From contig OY987226.1 in the NCBI GenBank assembly GCA_963920705.1, positions 23,507,636 to 23,571,635 of the forward strand: a DNA stretch of 64,000 bases. The letters are read 5' to 3'. The notes beneath the pieces were generated by a model. It worked only from the letters and a program-made list of their open reading frames with translations. It was not told where the DNA came from and ran no database searches. The DNA comes from Odiellus spinosus. Lineage: Eukaryota; Arthropoda; Arachnida; Opiliones; Phalangiidae. Both the position numbers and the translations under genes were made by a program. Positions within the stretch are counted from its first letter, which is position 1; every line of letters starts with the position of its first letter. Positions 23,179 through 34,834 of this stretch are shown here, piece by piece.

Positions 23179-24970
23179 TCAACTATTTTTATCCGCATGA
23201 AATTTCTTATAATTAGCGTGTAAATTTCTAGTACTAACTAATATATTCTTTTGATATCGGCTTAACTCTAAATTTAAAATATCAGCGAGAGAACCGCTAA
23301 TTGAGCATTCTAAGTACGGGGAAAGGGTAATTTGAAAGTATTTTTCTTCATTACGATTGATAATATCAAATTTTATATTATAAGCGCGTAGAGGCTCGTA
23401 ATTTAAACTTTCTTTTAATTTTTCTAAAATTTCCTCGTACATGGAAAAGGGAACTTTGACATTATTTTCATCCATTTGCCCTTTAAAAACCATTTCAGGA
23501 TCCAAATTAAAATTATAGTAAACGTAGTCGCTTTGGTTTGAAAGAACCGGGTTACCAAACAGATTTATTCTGTAATCGATATAATTACCATTCTCCTTAA
23601 TATATATTTTTTCTGTTTTTGGGTCCATAAAATTATAACCTATAATATTCGAATGAAACGCGTACGGAATATTTAAGAGCTGACTTAATTGAGGCGATAA
23701 ACGAATTTCGACACCTGGAGGGGCCGTCATTGTAAAGCTAGGATCATTCGCGTAATTAAAGTGAACTTTAAAAACTACTCCCCGAACTCGGCTAAATATA
23801 GTTAAACTTAACGCGTAGCAAATTTTTTGGGCTAAAGTTTCGTTAATGACGCGTCCTCGCTCGTCTAAATCAGCGGATATGCTCCCCGGTTTAATCAAAA
23901 CCCTGTAATTTGACCAGTGCTCGTACGAAGGCGGGGATGGCTGAAATAGAGTTTTTATCGGGGGGCTCAATGTAGGTAATGGTTTATTTTCGGGTACCTT
24001 TTCAATTGGTATAGGTTCAGACTCTACTACAGGAGGCTTTATACCAAATTGATCCGCTTCTTTCGTAGGGGGTTGAATAGGGAGAATAGTTGGCTTTAAG
24101 GGCGCGGTTTCTTTAAAAGAAGGTTTTGTAATTATAGATGGAGGGGAATCGATTTTTACAGGATATTATAGGAGAGATAATTCAAATAGTTTCACCCGGG
24201 GGTTTTGAATCTGCTATATAATCAGACTGCGAACTTTTCTTGGGTACTTTTGAATCGAACCCATTGCCTGGCCGTATTCTCTTTTTTAAAATCTTCGATG
24301 GAATTCTTATATCAATGTAATTATTCGTATATTGCAAACTTATCGTTCGAGCATACTTGCTCAACGGTATAGGACTTAGAAAATTATCTTTAACAAATTC
24401 GTTTTCTCTAAATTCAAACACAGTTGCTAACGGAGACATAGACGGAATACGTACTTCTACGTTATCCGCCGTGCGATTGCGAATGCTCAAAAACCGAGGT
24501 AATTTTTTGTCAATTAACGGATTTTTTGAAAATAGCTCTATATGTTTATTATCTCCCGCCAAACGATTGGTAATACCTAATTCAATTTTATCCCTCGTCA
24601 ATTCGTTCACTTGAATTAGTTTACTAATTTCATTAATTAATTGTTCTTGCAAGGAATATTCTATAATTTTATCATTTTGAGTTGTGGCTTTGTAATTCCC
24701 AGGGGGTAATTCGAGTTTATAGTAAATATAGGGCTCGTCTAGTAAATTATTTTGATTATTCTCATCCGTCACTATACACAATTTGTTATATTTGGGGCCG
24801 CTCACGTTATACCAGGACGCGGGATAGATTATTTCGCTTAACCCAGCACTCCATTCGAGATTATTAAGTTGTAGTTCTTTAACGAGTACATTTTTAAACG
24901 AACTTTGGGTATTACTGGGAAAAATGTCGAGCGAGGCGTTAGAGCTCAAAATGCAGTGGAATTGTTCCAT
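23179..24970 (-). pseudogene. Two-part virion-like protein of a large mobile element, frame-broken
   Basis: Two long minus-strand frames. The first, from ATG 24970, starts MEQFHCILSSNASLDIFPSN, has LEWSAGLSEIIYPASWYNVS and LELPPGNY, and stops at 24182. The second is open from 24165 to 23179 and has no ATG at its head. It begins with a Pro-rich linker (PPSIITK, LPIQPP), then LSPQLSQLLNIP and a long beta-rich region ending near 23180. Lack of a start codon and a joining frame one base off imply one protein of about 590 residues split by a stop and a shift at 24160-24184. The N-terminal pattern (SNxSxxxFPxNTxSSF, W-x-GLxEIxYPxSWYN) is one I associate with proteins of Maverick/Polinton-like and other virus-like elements in invertebrates; I cannot name the exact family. 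No polymerase, integrase or capsid gene is seen beside it. Confidence 0.5.
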
Positions 24971-25041
24971 GACGTAACGGGACCAAATGTTAAATGAGAG
25001 TTTTTTATTAGAATTATTTCTTTTAAGAGAAAACAAAAGAT

Positions 25042-25142
25042 TAGCGTGGTTTAAGGGTTGGAAATATTATTTTTATCGAAGGGGATTCGAACCCCGGACT
25101 TTTTTTTATGATATTACATATTTTTACCCTTAAACCACGCTA
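25042..25142 (-). other. tRNA-like hairpin with A- and B-box words
   Basis: The 16-bp arms tagcgtggtttaaggg (25042-25057) and its exact complement (25127-25142) enclose a T-arm-like word ggggttcgaatcccc, read on the minus strand at 25095-25081. The minus-strand arm also resembles a pol III A box. The acceptor-like 7 bp lies too far from the T arm for a normal tRNA, so this is not a standard gene. It could be a tRNA-derived relic or a foldback formed from one. Confidence 0.45.
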
Positions 25143-26140
25143 GTCTTTAAAGGTACAGACCGGGATAAAAAAAAGTGTGTCTTAAATTATAGAGCGTATA
25201 TTAAAACGACTAATATCATATCGCAAAAAATTTAATAGTTAGTAGATATTAAGATATTTGCGTTTATTATAAGCAAAAAGTGATCTCTAGTGAACGCCAT
25301 TTTAGTTTTTTCATACCCTTTCGATGCCTGCTGAGGATCGGCTTCGCCGATTGGTTTATTTCTCACCTAAAGTCACTTGACTCTAGCTGAAAATAGATGT
25401 GGGTATAAGCGCGCTCAATTTCTTTAGAGTCAAATAAGATATGCCGGGCCGAAACATAGGCTACTTCCGAAGGATCCCGCGCGCGAACACTAACCCGAAG
25501 GTCGGTCGGCCAGCTGAGCTAGTAGTAGTCAGTACTAGGTATTAACCGAGTCTTAAGTTGATTTGAAGAATTAGAAGGTAAGAACTAAACTGCATTCATT
25601 AATTACGCAATTAGGCATGTTTTCGTAGAAAGTTAGAAATCACAATCACAAAATTACGGGTCTTCTTACGAAGTTACGAGCAGACGATCCGACTGCAGCC
25701 GACTCGAATGGTCTTCGTTTAGCGAATCTTTATTGGGTGACTTAAAGGCCAATCATTGAAGCGGATCCTTATTTTTAAAACTCGAAATGCCGGGAAGCAA
25801 ATATGGCGTTCTTCTAGGAACGTCAATTTCGGTTTTAAAATGATATTTATAAATTAACCAAGACTTAAATCACTATAATGTGTTTTGATTTGTAGGTTTT
25901 TAAGCATGCTCTTTCCAATGGAAGTACTTTTAAAGTTGGGTTGCCTTTCCCTTTAATTTTACAACCATATAATTTTTTTTTTTTTTTTTTTTTGTTTCTT
26001 TTCTTTTAGCGGACTGTAAACACCTATGGCCGTATTTTACCACTCTTTTATGGCCAGAGTGTAATATATTTTTTTATCTTGGGGCTACCAATAAGGTATA
26101 GGGTGGTGAGTAATATATTTTTTTACTATAATTTTTTTTA
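25143..26140. other. Unassigned stretch
   Basis: Includes a GC-rich small hairpin (atcggcttcgccgat near 25337) and a T-run at about 25974-25993. No gene was recognised. Confidence 0.4.
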
Positions 26141-26437
26141 TTACTTCTCATATCTTTTTTTCTGTTCAACAAACACTCTTCCTTTAATTTTTTTGGTTAT
26201 TTTCATTCCAATCCATATTGTTTTTTGCATGCTTAGCGCTGTAGTGGGTTGTGATAACTTGACTAATAGTCTGGTTTTCGTTTCGAATTTTTCGGGGTGG
26301 AAATCGTCCGTATTGTGACTTGTTTGTAATACATAACAAGCTTCAACCGCCGCAAAAGCTAAACATTGAAGGGATAAAACTCCTTTCAATCGATGGGCTT
26401 GGGCACCCGGAGCGGATGATTCAGTCAAACAAGCCAT
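26141..26437 (-). CDS. Hypothetical 98-residue frame
   Basis: ATG to stop, starting MACLTESSAPGAQAHRLKGV and ending in a Lys-rich tail. Its amino-acid composition is less AT-biased at the N-terminus than chance frames nearby. No motif or relative is known to me, and it may be an accident. It is on the same strand as 23179-24970. Confidence 0.2.
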   Translation of the reverse strand: MACLTESSAPGAQAHRLKGVLSLQCLAFAAVEACYVLQTSHNTDDFHPEKFETKTRLLVKLSQPTTALSMQKTIWIGMKITKKIKGRVFVEQKKRYEK

Positions 26438-26566
26438 GGTGACTATAAATTTAATATTGTTGAGAAGCCTTTTTAAAGTAATTTAAATGAGGTTATTAAG
26501 TAAAAGTAACAATTTTATTCAAATGAGGTTATTAGGTATAAGTAATGATTTTATTCGCCCCGTGGC

Positions 26567-27356
26567 GCTCGCCTCCCATTGGACCGAATCCCATTGGACA
26601 GAAATCCCATTCGACCGAAGTAAAAAAACAAACTATCCCATTGAGCAGAAATTTAATTCCCATTCGACAGAATTATTAAAAAACAGTTTCCCAATAGATA
26701 GAAATGAAATATAATTCGAAGGAAGTGTTCTCATTCAGCAGAAAATGTTCCATTCTAGAGAAAAAGTCCCAATTAACAGAAACCCATTTGTTCGAAAAAC
26801 GCTTTATTTTTACGCTTAAATCAAGCTCAATAGCCTGAAACCGAAAAGTCTCTAATCAACATTAGGAAAAATTAAGGGCTCAGCATAACTAGATAACTTA
26901 CCCTACCCTAAAAACATCTTCAAAAAAGCTTAACAAGCCGGTTTAAGCAAATGTAACCGAGGCTTATTGAACTGAAAAGACCCTGTAAACCTCGGTTAAA
27001 GCTGATTAAATCGGCTAATTACGCCTCGTCTAGAGAGGATATAACCCAAAATAACCTAACCTATCCAAACGTAAGCCATCCCAAACGTAATAAATATAGG
27101 AGCGTATAGCCGAACTATTTGTCTATTCTAACCCAACCTAACCAAATCTAATATAACCCAACCTTACCAAAACCTAACCCAGTCAAAACCTAATTAATAT
27201 ATTGGCAACAACCGAAACATTTGTCTAACGCGGAATTCTGTCCATTGGGACATTTCGTCCAATTGGAACCGTCTGTCCAATGGGATTCTGCTCAATGGGA
27301 TATTTCGTCCAATTAAGATTCTTTCCAATGGGAAATTTCTTTCAAATGGGATATAC
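26567..27356. mobile_element. Element with repeated TGTCCAATGGGA modules and 9-bp duplication
   Basis: Each end has several short modules of the type cccattggacagaa (left, about 26576-26705) or ttctgtccaatggga (right, about 27237-27350), so the ends are inverted clusters of one word. The 9-bp direct repeat ccccgtggc at 26558-26566 and 27357-27365 looks like a target duplication. 9 bp suits Mutator-like elements; 8 bp would suit hAT. The interior is non-coding and contains the dispersed block at 26940-27040. Confidence 0.6.
26940..27040 (+). repeat. Dispersed repeat block (copy 1)
   Basis: Shares ttattgaact, aacctcggtt and gattaaatcggctaatta words in order with the reverse complement of 38600-38705. 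The two copies lie about 11.6 kb apart in opposite orientation. Confidence 0.55.
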
Positions 27357-27447
27357 CCCCGTGGCACAACCGCTTTAAAAGTAACCTAGTTTTTTTTTGA
27401 TAATGGAGAGAGAAAGTGTATTACGGTTTACTAGAGGAGGGAGAAAA

Positions 27448-27523
27448 CGCTGCTAAGCTCCTACGTACAAAACGCCAGAAGAGAGATGTTTTTAGGCTCC
27501 GCGTAGAAAAGCGAGGTCGCGGA
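27448..27523 (+). repeat. Inverted partner of 22431-22505
   Basis: Reads cgtacaaaacgccagaagag and then agatgttttt and ggctcc words. See the partner entry for the pairing and its possible meaning. Confidence 0.55.
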
Positions 27524-27662
27524 GCCCTCTGGCGCGAGCGGAATTTCTCAACAAGTTGGGGGTGCCAAAAACAAGTTCTCTCGAACCCTAGAACCGGCTC
27601 TAGAAGGCTGGGGCGGGCAAGGGGGTCGAATTTCTTATTATTTCGGGGGTACATTACTACTA

Positions 27663-27975
27663 ACTGAGAGTCGAAGCAATCTCCGTTTCAGTTCAGTTAT
27701 TGAAAACATTAATCCCAGGTGCCAGCGTAGATCTAAAGAGTAAAGAGGCTGTACGAGTTCCGTTTCGCGATATTCATAAGAAACGACGTGACACCAACGT
27801 GGAATACGTTACTGTATTGGCTAAGGAACGAGATGGAAGCGTCAGAACCCTTTGCGAAAATTTAAAGGTCTTGGCTAATCGATCTATTATCGTCACTAAT
27901 AAAGGCGCTATTCAAGAACAAAAGTACGGTGGCAATTTATGGGTTGATTGGAAAGACAAGAATCACAAACCGTGA
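27663..27975 (+). pseudogene. Truncated second copy of the 20172 protein family
   Basis: An open frame ending TGA at 27973-27975. It aligns to the protein at 20172-20609 from the IKAINVSIS region onward: here VEAISVSVQ, then VRVPFRDIHKKRRDTNVEY, LANRSIIV and YGGNLWVDWKDKNHKP. The first roughly 60 residues of the relative are missing and no ATG is in frame at the head. It could be a downstream exon behind the acceptor-like tccgtttcag at 27682-27691, or a 5'-truncated duplicate. The body itself has no stop or shift, so loss, if any, is limited to the front. Confidence 0.5.
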
Positions 27976-28976
27976 TAAATAATATTGTAAAAATCCTTTT
28001 TCGAAGATTATATAACGATTTTCCGTGACTTTTAATATAAGCCTATTACCTTATGATACTATCCATACCTGTAATTTAAATTATAACCAAACTAATCTTT
28101 TTGAACCTTTTTTTCCAAATGTAAATGTCAAATGTCACTATTAAAGGGAAACTATGAGCTAATAAGGGAGAAGTTTTTGAATTTATTTTCGGAATACCAA
28201 AAAAAAATTATTCGAGAATTTTCAAACAATTACTGGACACGTTTTAGGGTTTTTAATTAATTTATAAAGTTTGGTTAAGTTTGAATGAAAGAGAGCATGA
28301 AGTCGGACAAATGAGATGAACCCGACAATTTTCGCATTCAACGTACACTACAGAATACAGATATCCAAATTTATTCTGAAGTCGTCACTTTCGCCATCTG
28401 GCGACGTTTTTAAGAAAGTATGTAATGTTTCATGGCTGATGTGTTTAAAGCTAGGAGGATGAAGTGAGTAGGTACAAGTATCATATTCCTAGTTTAAAGA
28501 TTTGAAATGAATTAACGGCAACTTGGTTAAAGATTATGCTTCTAACGTAACTACTCCGTTTTAGGTTACAGTCTCAACTATAAGGCACAGAACCAAAACT
28601 CATTTGAAATCTAGTAGCTTTATTTTGTTTACGACTTGGATAATATATATAGTTCCATTTTTCCGAATTTTATTTCAAGATCTTATCTTGGAGAAACTAC
28701 TGAGGTAGTTTCTCGAATAGAAACGCCATTATAGGGTGTTAGCTCCAATCCTCAAACATTCAAGGTGGTCAGTTGGGCAGCTGCACTCTTAATTTAGGCG
28801 GTTCAAGGTGGTGATTTAGGGAGAAAAAAAACCGTGGGAGGCAAGGGCACTTTTTCGGTAACTTTTAGGTTTCGAAACTATTTAATAAACAATTCCCTCA
28901 AAAAATTAATTAACCAATTTTAAAATTTTACACCTTCCCGTCGTTCAAAATCGTAGTTTTTTTATGTTGAACTTTA
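27976..28976. other. Non-coding stretch with a dispersed-repeat relative
   Basis: 28140-28290 shares words with the repeat at 28977-29180 and 43290-43470 (for example gaatttattttc and acacgtttt). No gene. Confidence 0.4.
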
Positions 28977-29690
28977 AAAGGAAACTTGGAGCCAAACATT
29001 TAACAGCTTTTGTATTTTCGGAATCGCCATACGAAAAAACGTATTGTAGAATTTTAGTGTTTAGACACGTTTTTGGTGTTTAAATTAATTTCTGAAGTTT
29101 TGTAAAATTTAAATAAAAGTAAAATCATATTATTTAAGCCTTCAATAGAGCTTGTAATGTCCTAACATTAAAAGAATAGCCTCGCGTTTGGTGCCTAAGA
29201 CCTCTGGTATCAAACGCCGGCCATGTTTTTTTAATGTTACAAGCACTTTTAATCTTTAAAGGCTTAGGATTTCTTCTGCCTGTCACCTGCCTGTTTCACT
29301 GGAAGTGGGCTCACCTTCTGAGCTTCATATTCGGCAGCAAGGCCAGAGAAAGCATGGAGGGCGAGTTTGTTTCCATTGTGGCAGGCAGAAGTAATCATAG
29401 GCCTTTAATTAAAGTATCCATGCGAATCTTTCATCTAAAATTTGTTGTTATTATACTCTACCATGGACAATTATAAGTTTTCTATTTACAAGCACTGTTG
29501 AAGGTTGAAATAATATGATTGGCCCGTTTTTAGTTTTATAGAACTTCCAAGATTAATTTAAACGTGTCTAAAAACTTCGAAAAATTCACGAACACGGTGA
29601 TTCCGATAATAAATTCAAAGGCTGTTCCATTTTTAGCTCCAAGTTGCCCTTGAGACTGCAAAGTGTCCTTTGATGTTGGGATATAAAAAG
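28977..29690. repeat. Inverted repeat enclosing a smaller hairpin element
   Basis: The outer arms, about 28977-29180 and 29490-29690, are diverged inverted copies sharing aacttggagc and tagacacgttt words. Inside, about 29257-29290 and 29383-29420 form a second inverted pair around aggcttaggatttcttctgcc. This is a MITE within a foldback, or one element with two arm pairs. The outer-arm sequence recurs at 28140-28290 and 43290-43470. Confidence 0.55.
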
Positions 29691-31215
29691 AGACTGGCTA
29701 GTTTAAATTCTAGCAAACCTCAGACAGATTTTTCTTTGATAAACCATTTTTTTAACTATTAAACGCAGGCATATCGCCAATAGCCTCAAAATTGCGATAT
29801 TTTAAAAGTTGGAAAAGGGGGACTGGGACTTTACTCGGACTTTACACGCGTGCGCATGAAATAGTACGAATATGGTAACGGTAACGTAGACTAAACACGG
29901 AAGCAGTCGGCTACTCCCTCTGTAATTCCTCTAAGATCTTATCAGGAGGTGATAAAATAAGAAAATAAAGGTCCCGACAAATATAAAGTTCTAATAACCG
30001 CCATGAAGTATCCGTATTTTAATTAATAATAAATAATATTATTTTTGGTACTTTTCAGGCTTACAGGAGAAGCAGACCCGTAGTAATTCAACAATAAAGG
30101 TAAGTTGGTGGAACTATATAGTGACACAACTAAAGATTTAGAGAGATACAGTAAACGAAAACGGAAATTTAAATGAGACTTGTACTTTATATTACGCATC
30201 TAATCGCTAAGCTTCAAATCTTAAACATTGGCAGTTGAATTGCCACTCCTTACGCAATGTTGGGCAATCGAGTGGAGGAAAAGTCCTTATGTAGCTGTAT
30301 ATCATCGGCTATACTAGAGCATCGAACGAGGAGAAATTTCACGGCATGATGTAATTTAAGGAAACTTAAGACGCGGTCGCAAGCGCAAGCGCCCGAGAAA
30401 TGAAAAAATAGAAGCTTACAGAGCGAAGTAGAATTTATGTAATAAGAAATCAGAGTATCTTAGTGTTTTCCTGTATGTTAGAATAAATGACCATTATAAA
30501 TAAATGACGATATATTTCCCCTTGAGTGGAGGGATGAGATGTATAGGCGCTTTTGAGCAGCCCATTCTCGGAAAATACGAAACAAATACAGATGCGCCTG
30601 CATTATTTTTGGATGGTTCCAAGTCTGCGAAATATTATATTTTCATTAGCGAGATTTCGATTGTAGCTTTGTGAAAAAGTGAATCCAGAGACTTGTTGTT
30701 AGGTCAAAGACGGGATCAAGGGAATAATGCGGGGGAAAAGGTTTTGGCCGACTTGTGTTTTAAACAGGGGTAGAACTAAAATTATATTTTATCCATTGAT
30801 AATGCGATCACTGAAGACTTAACGTCATCTGACAATGTTTTCCTACAACGGGGGTCTTTCTTGGACAGTTCAACCAACGCTTTGAACCCCACTCCTGTCG
30901 AAAACACTTATATTTTATTTCTAGGGTTTTTTGGGCCACAGAAGACGATTTCCAAAATTTTATAGCGATCGGTCATGCCATTTTTGAGATACACCATTGG
31001 TCATTTTAGAGAAAAGGACCACCACCCCTTAAACACTTTTAATTTTATCTAAGCTGCTATTTGTCGTAAAATATCGTGTAAGAGTTTATTTTAAAGGCTT
31101 TTTAGAGCATAAAAAGAATATTACGTCTAATTGTTCGTCCTATTTAAAACAATCCGTTTTCAAAATCTTTGACCTTTGATTTTGACCTTTCACTAAAATT
31201 AAAAGTCAAAAATTT
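29691..31215. other. Unassigned stretch
   Basis: No motif-bearing frame. GT-rich and AT-rich patches only. Confidence 0.4.
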
Positions 31216-31406
31216 GGTCATTTTCGAAATCCTCGCCCTCTAATGCGTATGAATCATTAAAATCCCAATGCAGTATTCTTGTTTCCGAGATAAAAAATAT
31301 ATATATATTTCGAAATGCGGGCAAATTTTCAAAATCGATATCTCGGAAACAAAAATACTGCATTGGGATTTTAAGTGATTCATATGCGAGGATTTCGAAA
31401 ATGACC
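31216..31406. repeat. Inverted repeat with about 70-77-bp arms
   Basis: 31216-31292 (ggtcattttcgaaatcctcg...) mirrors 31339-31406. The spacer includes a tatatatata run. A short foldback or MITE. Confidence 0.75.
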
Positions 31407-32454
31407 AACTTTAAATTCGTCAATGTTACTGTATATTTTGACCCAATTATAATTTAAGTTCACTGCTATAGGCAAATGGTTAACCTGACGTGTCCACCCT
31501 TATAAGGCGAATACCGAAGTAATTCAACACTAAACGAACTGACATTGACATTGCAAATTCAGTAATTATGCTTGCTCGTTATAACAGGGTTGCCACAGGT
31601 CAGGGAAAACAGGAAGATATTTTAAAAAGTCAGGGAATTTAAAGATCTTTCAAGAAACCAGGAAATTACAATCAATATCTGCTGAAAAGATTTGAAGCTT
31701 ACCGTGTCAGTTATATAGATTAGAACAAAGATACGCGTGCAAAAAGGCGGCGAACGCAATTGCAAAATTTGTAGCACTTTTTATGAAAATATATCGGCTG
31801 AGGAAAATACACACAAAGAACAACAGCAACTCCCCATAAGAGTCTGGGTCCACGTAATGTTAAAAATTTTCGTCTCTTTTATGATAAATTCGTATTATAT
31901 TATTAAAATAGGGTAGTTGGGGGATAATTTAAAGCTAAAATTCGAGCTCACAACTGTAAATTTTGGGAATTACAACGAATGGAAGGTTTCTTCCATAATG
32001 TAAAGAATAGGAAGAATCTATGACTTCCGTGCCGGATATGAAAGCCTTCCCCCACACGAAAATCTTGAACGGTTATTATTTTAGATTCATAATTATGTTA
32101 GGAAAATATTAGGAAAGAATTATTTTGTAACTGCCACGGGTATAGTGCTGGCGGCAAAATGAAATTCGTATATTTTTGGTCTACTATGCCTCGAAATCCT
32201 CGAAAACGCCTGTAGAAGTGTTCCACTTGTCAAGCATTCATGCAGTAGGCTTTTGCTAGCTTTACAGGGGCCGTGCAAAGACTATATAGCTTACTTGAAT
32301 AGTCTTTGGTGTATAAGAAACTCGAAAAATAAATAGAGAAATCATACCAATTAGAAGATACTGGAGTAGTATCTTTAATTTTTATTTCATATTAAACAAA
32401 ACACACTTGTATAAAACGGACAAATTATTCATTTAACGCTAAGGTTTTCTACGT

Positions 32455-34647
32455 TTAACGTATGTCTGGTAGTTCAAGCTCAGTGGCATCTTCACACACT
32501 ACACGCAATTTTGACTGGTACCAACTGCCTCGATCTTCATGGCGACGATAACCAAGATACCAGATTACGCTGCTAACGTGAACACAAGTACCTATCGTCA
32601 AACTACCACCTTTGCAATTGCAATACCAGCCTTTAATGGCATTTGCACCTGTCCCGTTCGGTACATAACGAATTAGAGCTTGGTGAACAGCTGAGGTGGA
32701 AAATTGACCAGGCACGCGTATACGAATTAAGTCATGTTCAACTTTGGACACTTCGACGCTGAAAGAGCCGGATTTCTCTATAGTCAACGCCACATAAGAT
32801 TCAGCGCGTTTCGTTTTAAAGTCGCTCATTACCACCTCACGTACATCACTTTCACGAAGTACCGGGAAGTCTTGAAATTCACTATCCTCAATTCGTTGCC
32901 ATTTAGACGGTTTGCGAAGCAGATTATCGCGCTCAACCACTTCCTTAAGAGGATTTTCTTTCGTAGAGACTGCCAACATTTTCTCGACGGCGTCCTCCCA
33001 GGAACCTTTAAGATGTAATTACGGGTGGTAGGCGTTCAGAAGCGCAGCAGCAATTTGAAGAAGTTCCGGAACTAATGGTAACATATGCACAGGTATACGG
33101 TTTTGAAAAAAACAATACACCGTTTGCAAATGCCCATTCCTAACTTCAACCGGCCACCTGAGGTACGTTACTTGTCGGGAACGATTAACTTCTTGCGTGT
33201 TTACTTGCTTCTCGCCTTTAGACAAGAACGAAGGCATTTGTAAATCCACACCCAGTTCAGTCAGTACGCTGTTGGAGTCTCGAAAACCGCGGTCTGCCAG
33301 TACAACGTCACCAACTTGAAAGAAAGACTGGAGTTCTTCTCTCTTTTTGATAGAATGGTTTAAAATGCGCGCGTCGTTATTGCGGCCATTAGCAAAGTAG
33401 GGTCCGATTATATCTATTATGTAACCCGTAGTTGTTACCATTAACATTGGCTTGAGGATATGCTGGCCTTTGTGCACACAGAAGGATTTGTGAAGAACGG
33501 TATAGTCCTTGGATCTTCCAACCTTGATATAGGTGCCATCTACAATGGTAATAAGACAATTAGGCTTGTTGTTAGCAAAGAGTTTTACTGCTGCTCCAGA
33601 TTGATGGTTTGTTATCAGATTGTCACGTGATAAGTGTTGCAGGCCAAAATGATGTGGCACGAAATGCTCCGATTAAGCCATAATAACCGCTTTTACCGTG
33701 TTTGATACCGATCTTTCAGTTAAATGAAATAAAGTTGATAACACCTTATTGGAGATACCCAATCGTAATTTCACCAATAATACTGCTAGAGCTGTCTTCG
33801 ACGAACAGCATCTGATGGTACGAATAATGTCCTCAATAGTCGAATGCAACTCTAGGAACTCGTGCAGGGACAATGAAGTTAATACTTTACAGTCTTCATC
33901 ACTTAGTATGAAATTGTCAAAGCTCGGCGTCCGTAGGTCGTTAACACATTTCCTGAGGTCCTGTAATAGTTGCTCAATGTCCGTGGCAGTCATAATGGTT
34001 GATCTAGCGGAAACCTGAATTCCAGCAATTATTTCGGTGGGAAGCTCTCCGTTAACGAGATGCGTGGAGCACATTCGGTTGTCCCGATGAATAAATATGG
34101 CTCTTTCCACAAATATACTTGTTCTCACTTCGGCTTTTACCCTGGTTCGTGTACTAACACCGCAAATGAAGCAAGTCTTTGGCAGGGGCCGAACACAACT
34201 GTGCTTTATGGCAATAGTGTTTGATGACGTACGCTTTCGTGGTAATTGCGACGTTGATGGCTGAGGTATTGGTGACGGTGATGGATTAGATACTGTGGAC
34301 TTTGTTGGTTCAGGTACTGTGGACGTTGATGGCTCAGGTACTGTTGACGTTGATGGATTAGATACTTGCGTCATTTGTCTTCGTTTTTGTGGTGAAGACG
34401 ATGACGTTGAAGAGCCATGATCACTACTGAAGGACGATTTGCTAGCATTTAAGAACGTTTGAAACTTTCGTGACAGACCCGAGCACTTTAAACAAATCTT
34501 CGTTGTTTTGCTATTAATTACAAGTGGTAATAACCCTTTACTAAAACGAAGAAAACGAGCAAAGCCAGCCTTTACGTGAGTGCCTATACCTCTACTTGTA
34601 CTATTGGTAACTTTCCGATTGCACGCGTAACATGTATTTGGAGCCAT
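32455..34647 (-). pseudogene. DDE transposase, IS5/ISL2EU-like (DDE_Tnp_4 type), two in-frame stops
   Basis: About 730 codons in one frame. Start ATG 34647 (MAPNTCYAC). In order: two Cys-rich N-terminal segments (CYAC...CLKC; CFICG...CSTHLVNG), a Ser/Pro/Thr repeat linker with STVPEP copies, and a helix-turn-helix region (LVKLRLGISNKVLSTLFHL). The catalytic core has DGTYIKV, GPYFANGRNNDA, LADRGF and RWPVEVRNG, which supply the D, D and E positions. A C-terminal SWIM-like zinc finger (YCNCKGGSLTIGTCVH) follows. TAA stops interrupt at about 33673-33675 (after VKAVIMA) and about 33016-33018 (after NAYHP), the second being GAG to TAA relative to the right copy. Family call is by motif order. Inactive as read. 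Confidence 0.85.
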
Positions 34648-34834
34648 CTCCAAATTCCAAGTGACTCTCACATTGATGTTATTGATAAGGAAAGTTCTTA
34701 AGATCATGGTTCAAACCAGATATTACAATTTTTTTAATGTTTATAAAAGCAGGTTTAATTATTTTTCGCCAACCTGGCTGGCAAAAAATATTAAAGACGT
34801 TGGCGAAAAATAATTAAACCTGCTTTTATAAACA

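Noticed and set aside
32734-33018. 94-codon plus-strand frame, mirrored at 35264-35548
   Set aside because: Antisense shadow of the transposase C-terminal half.
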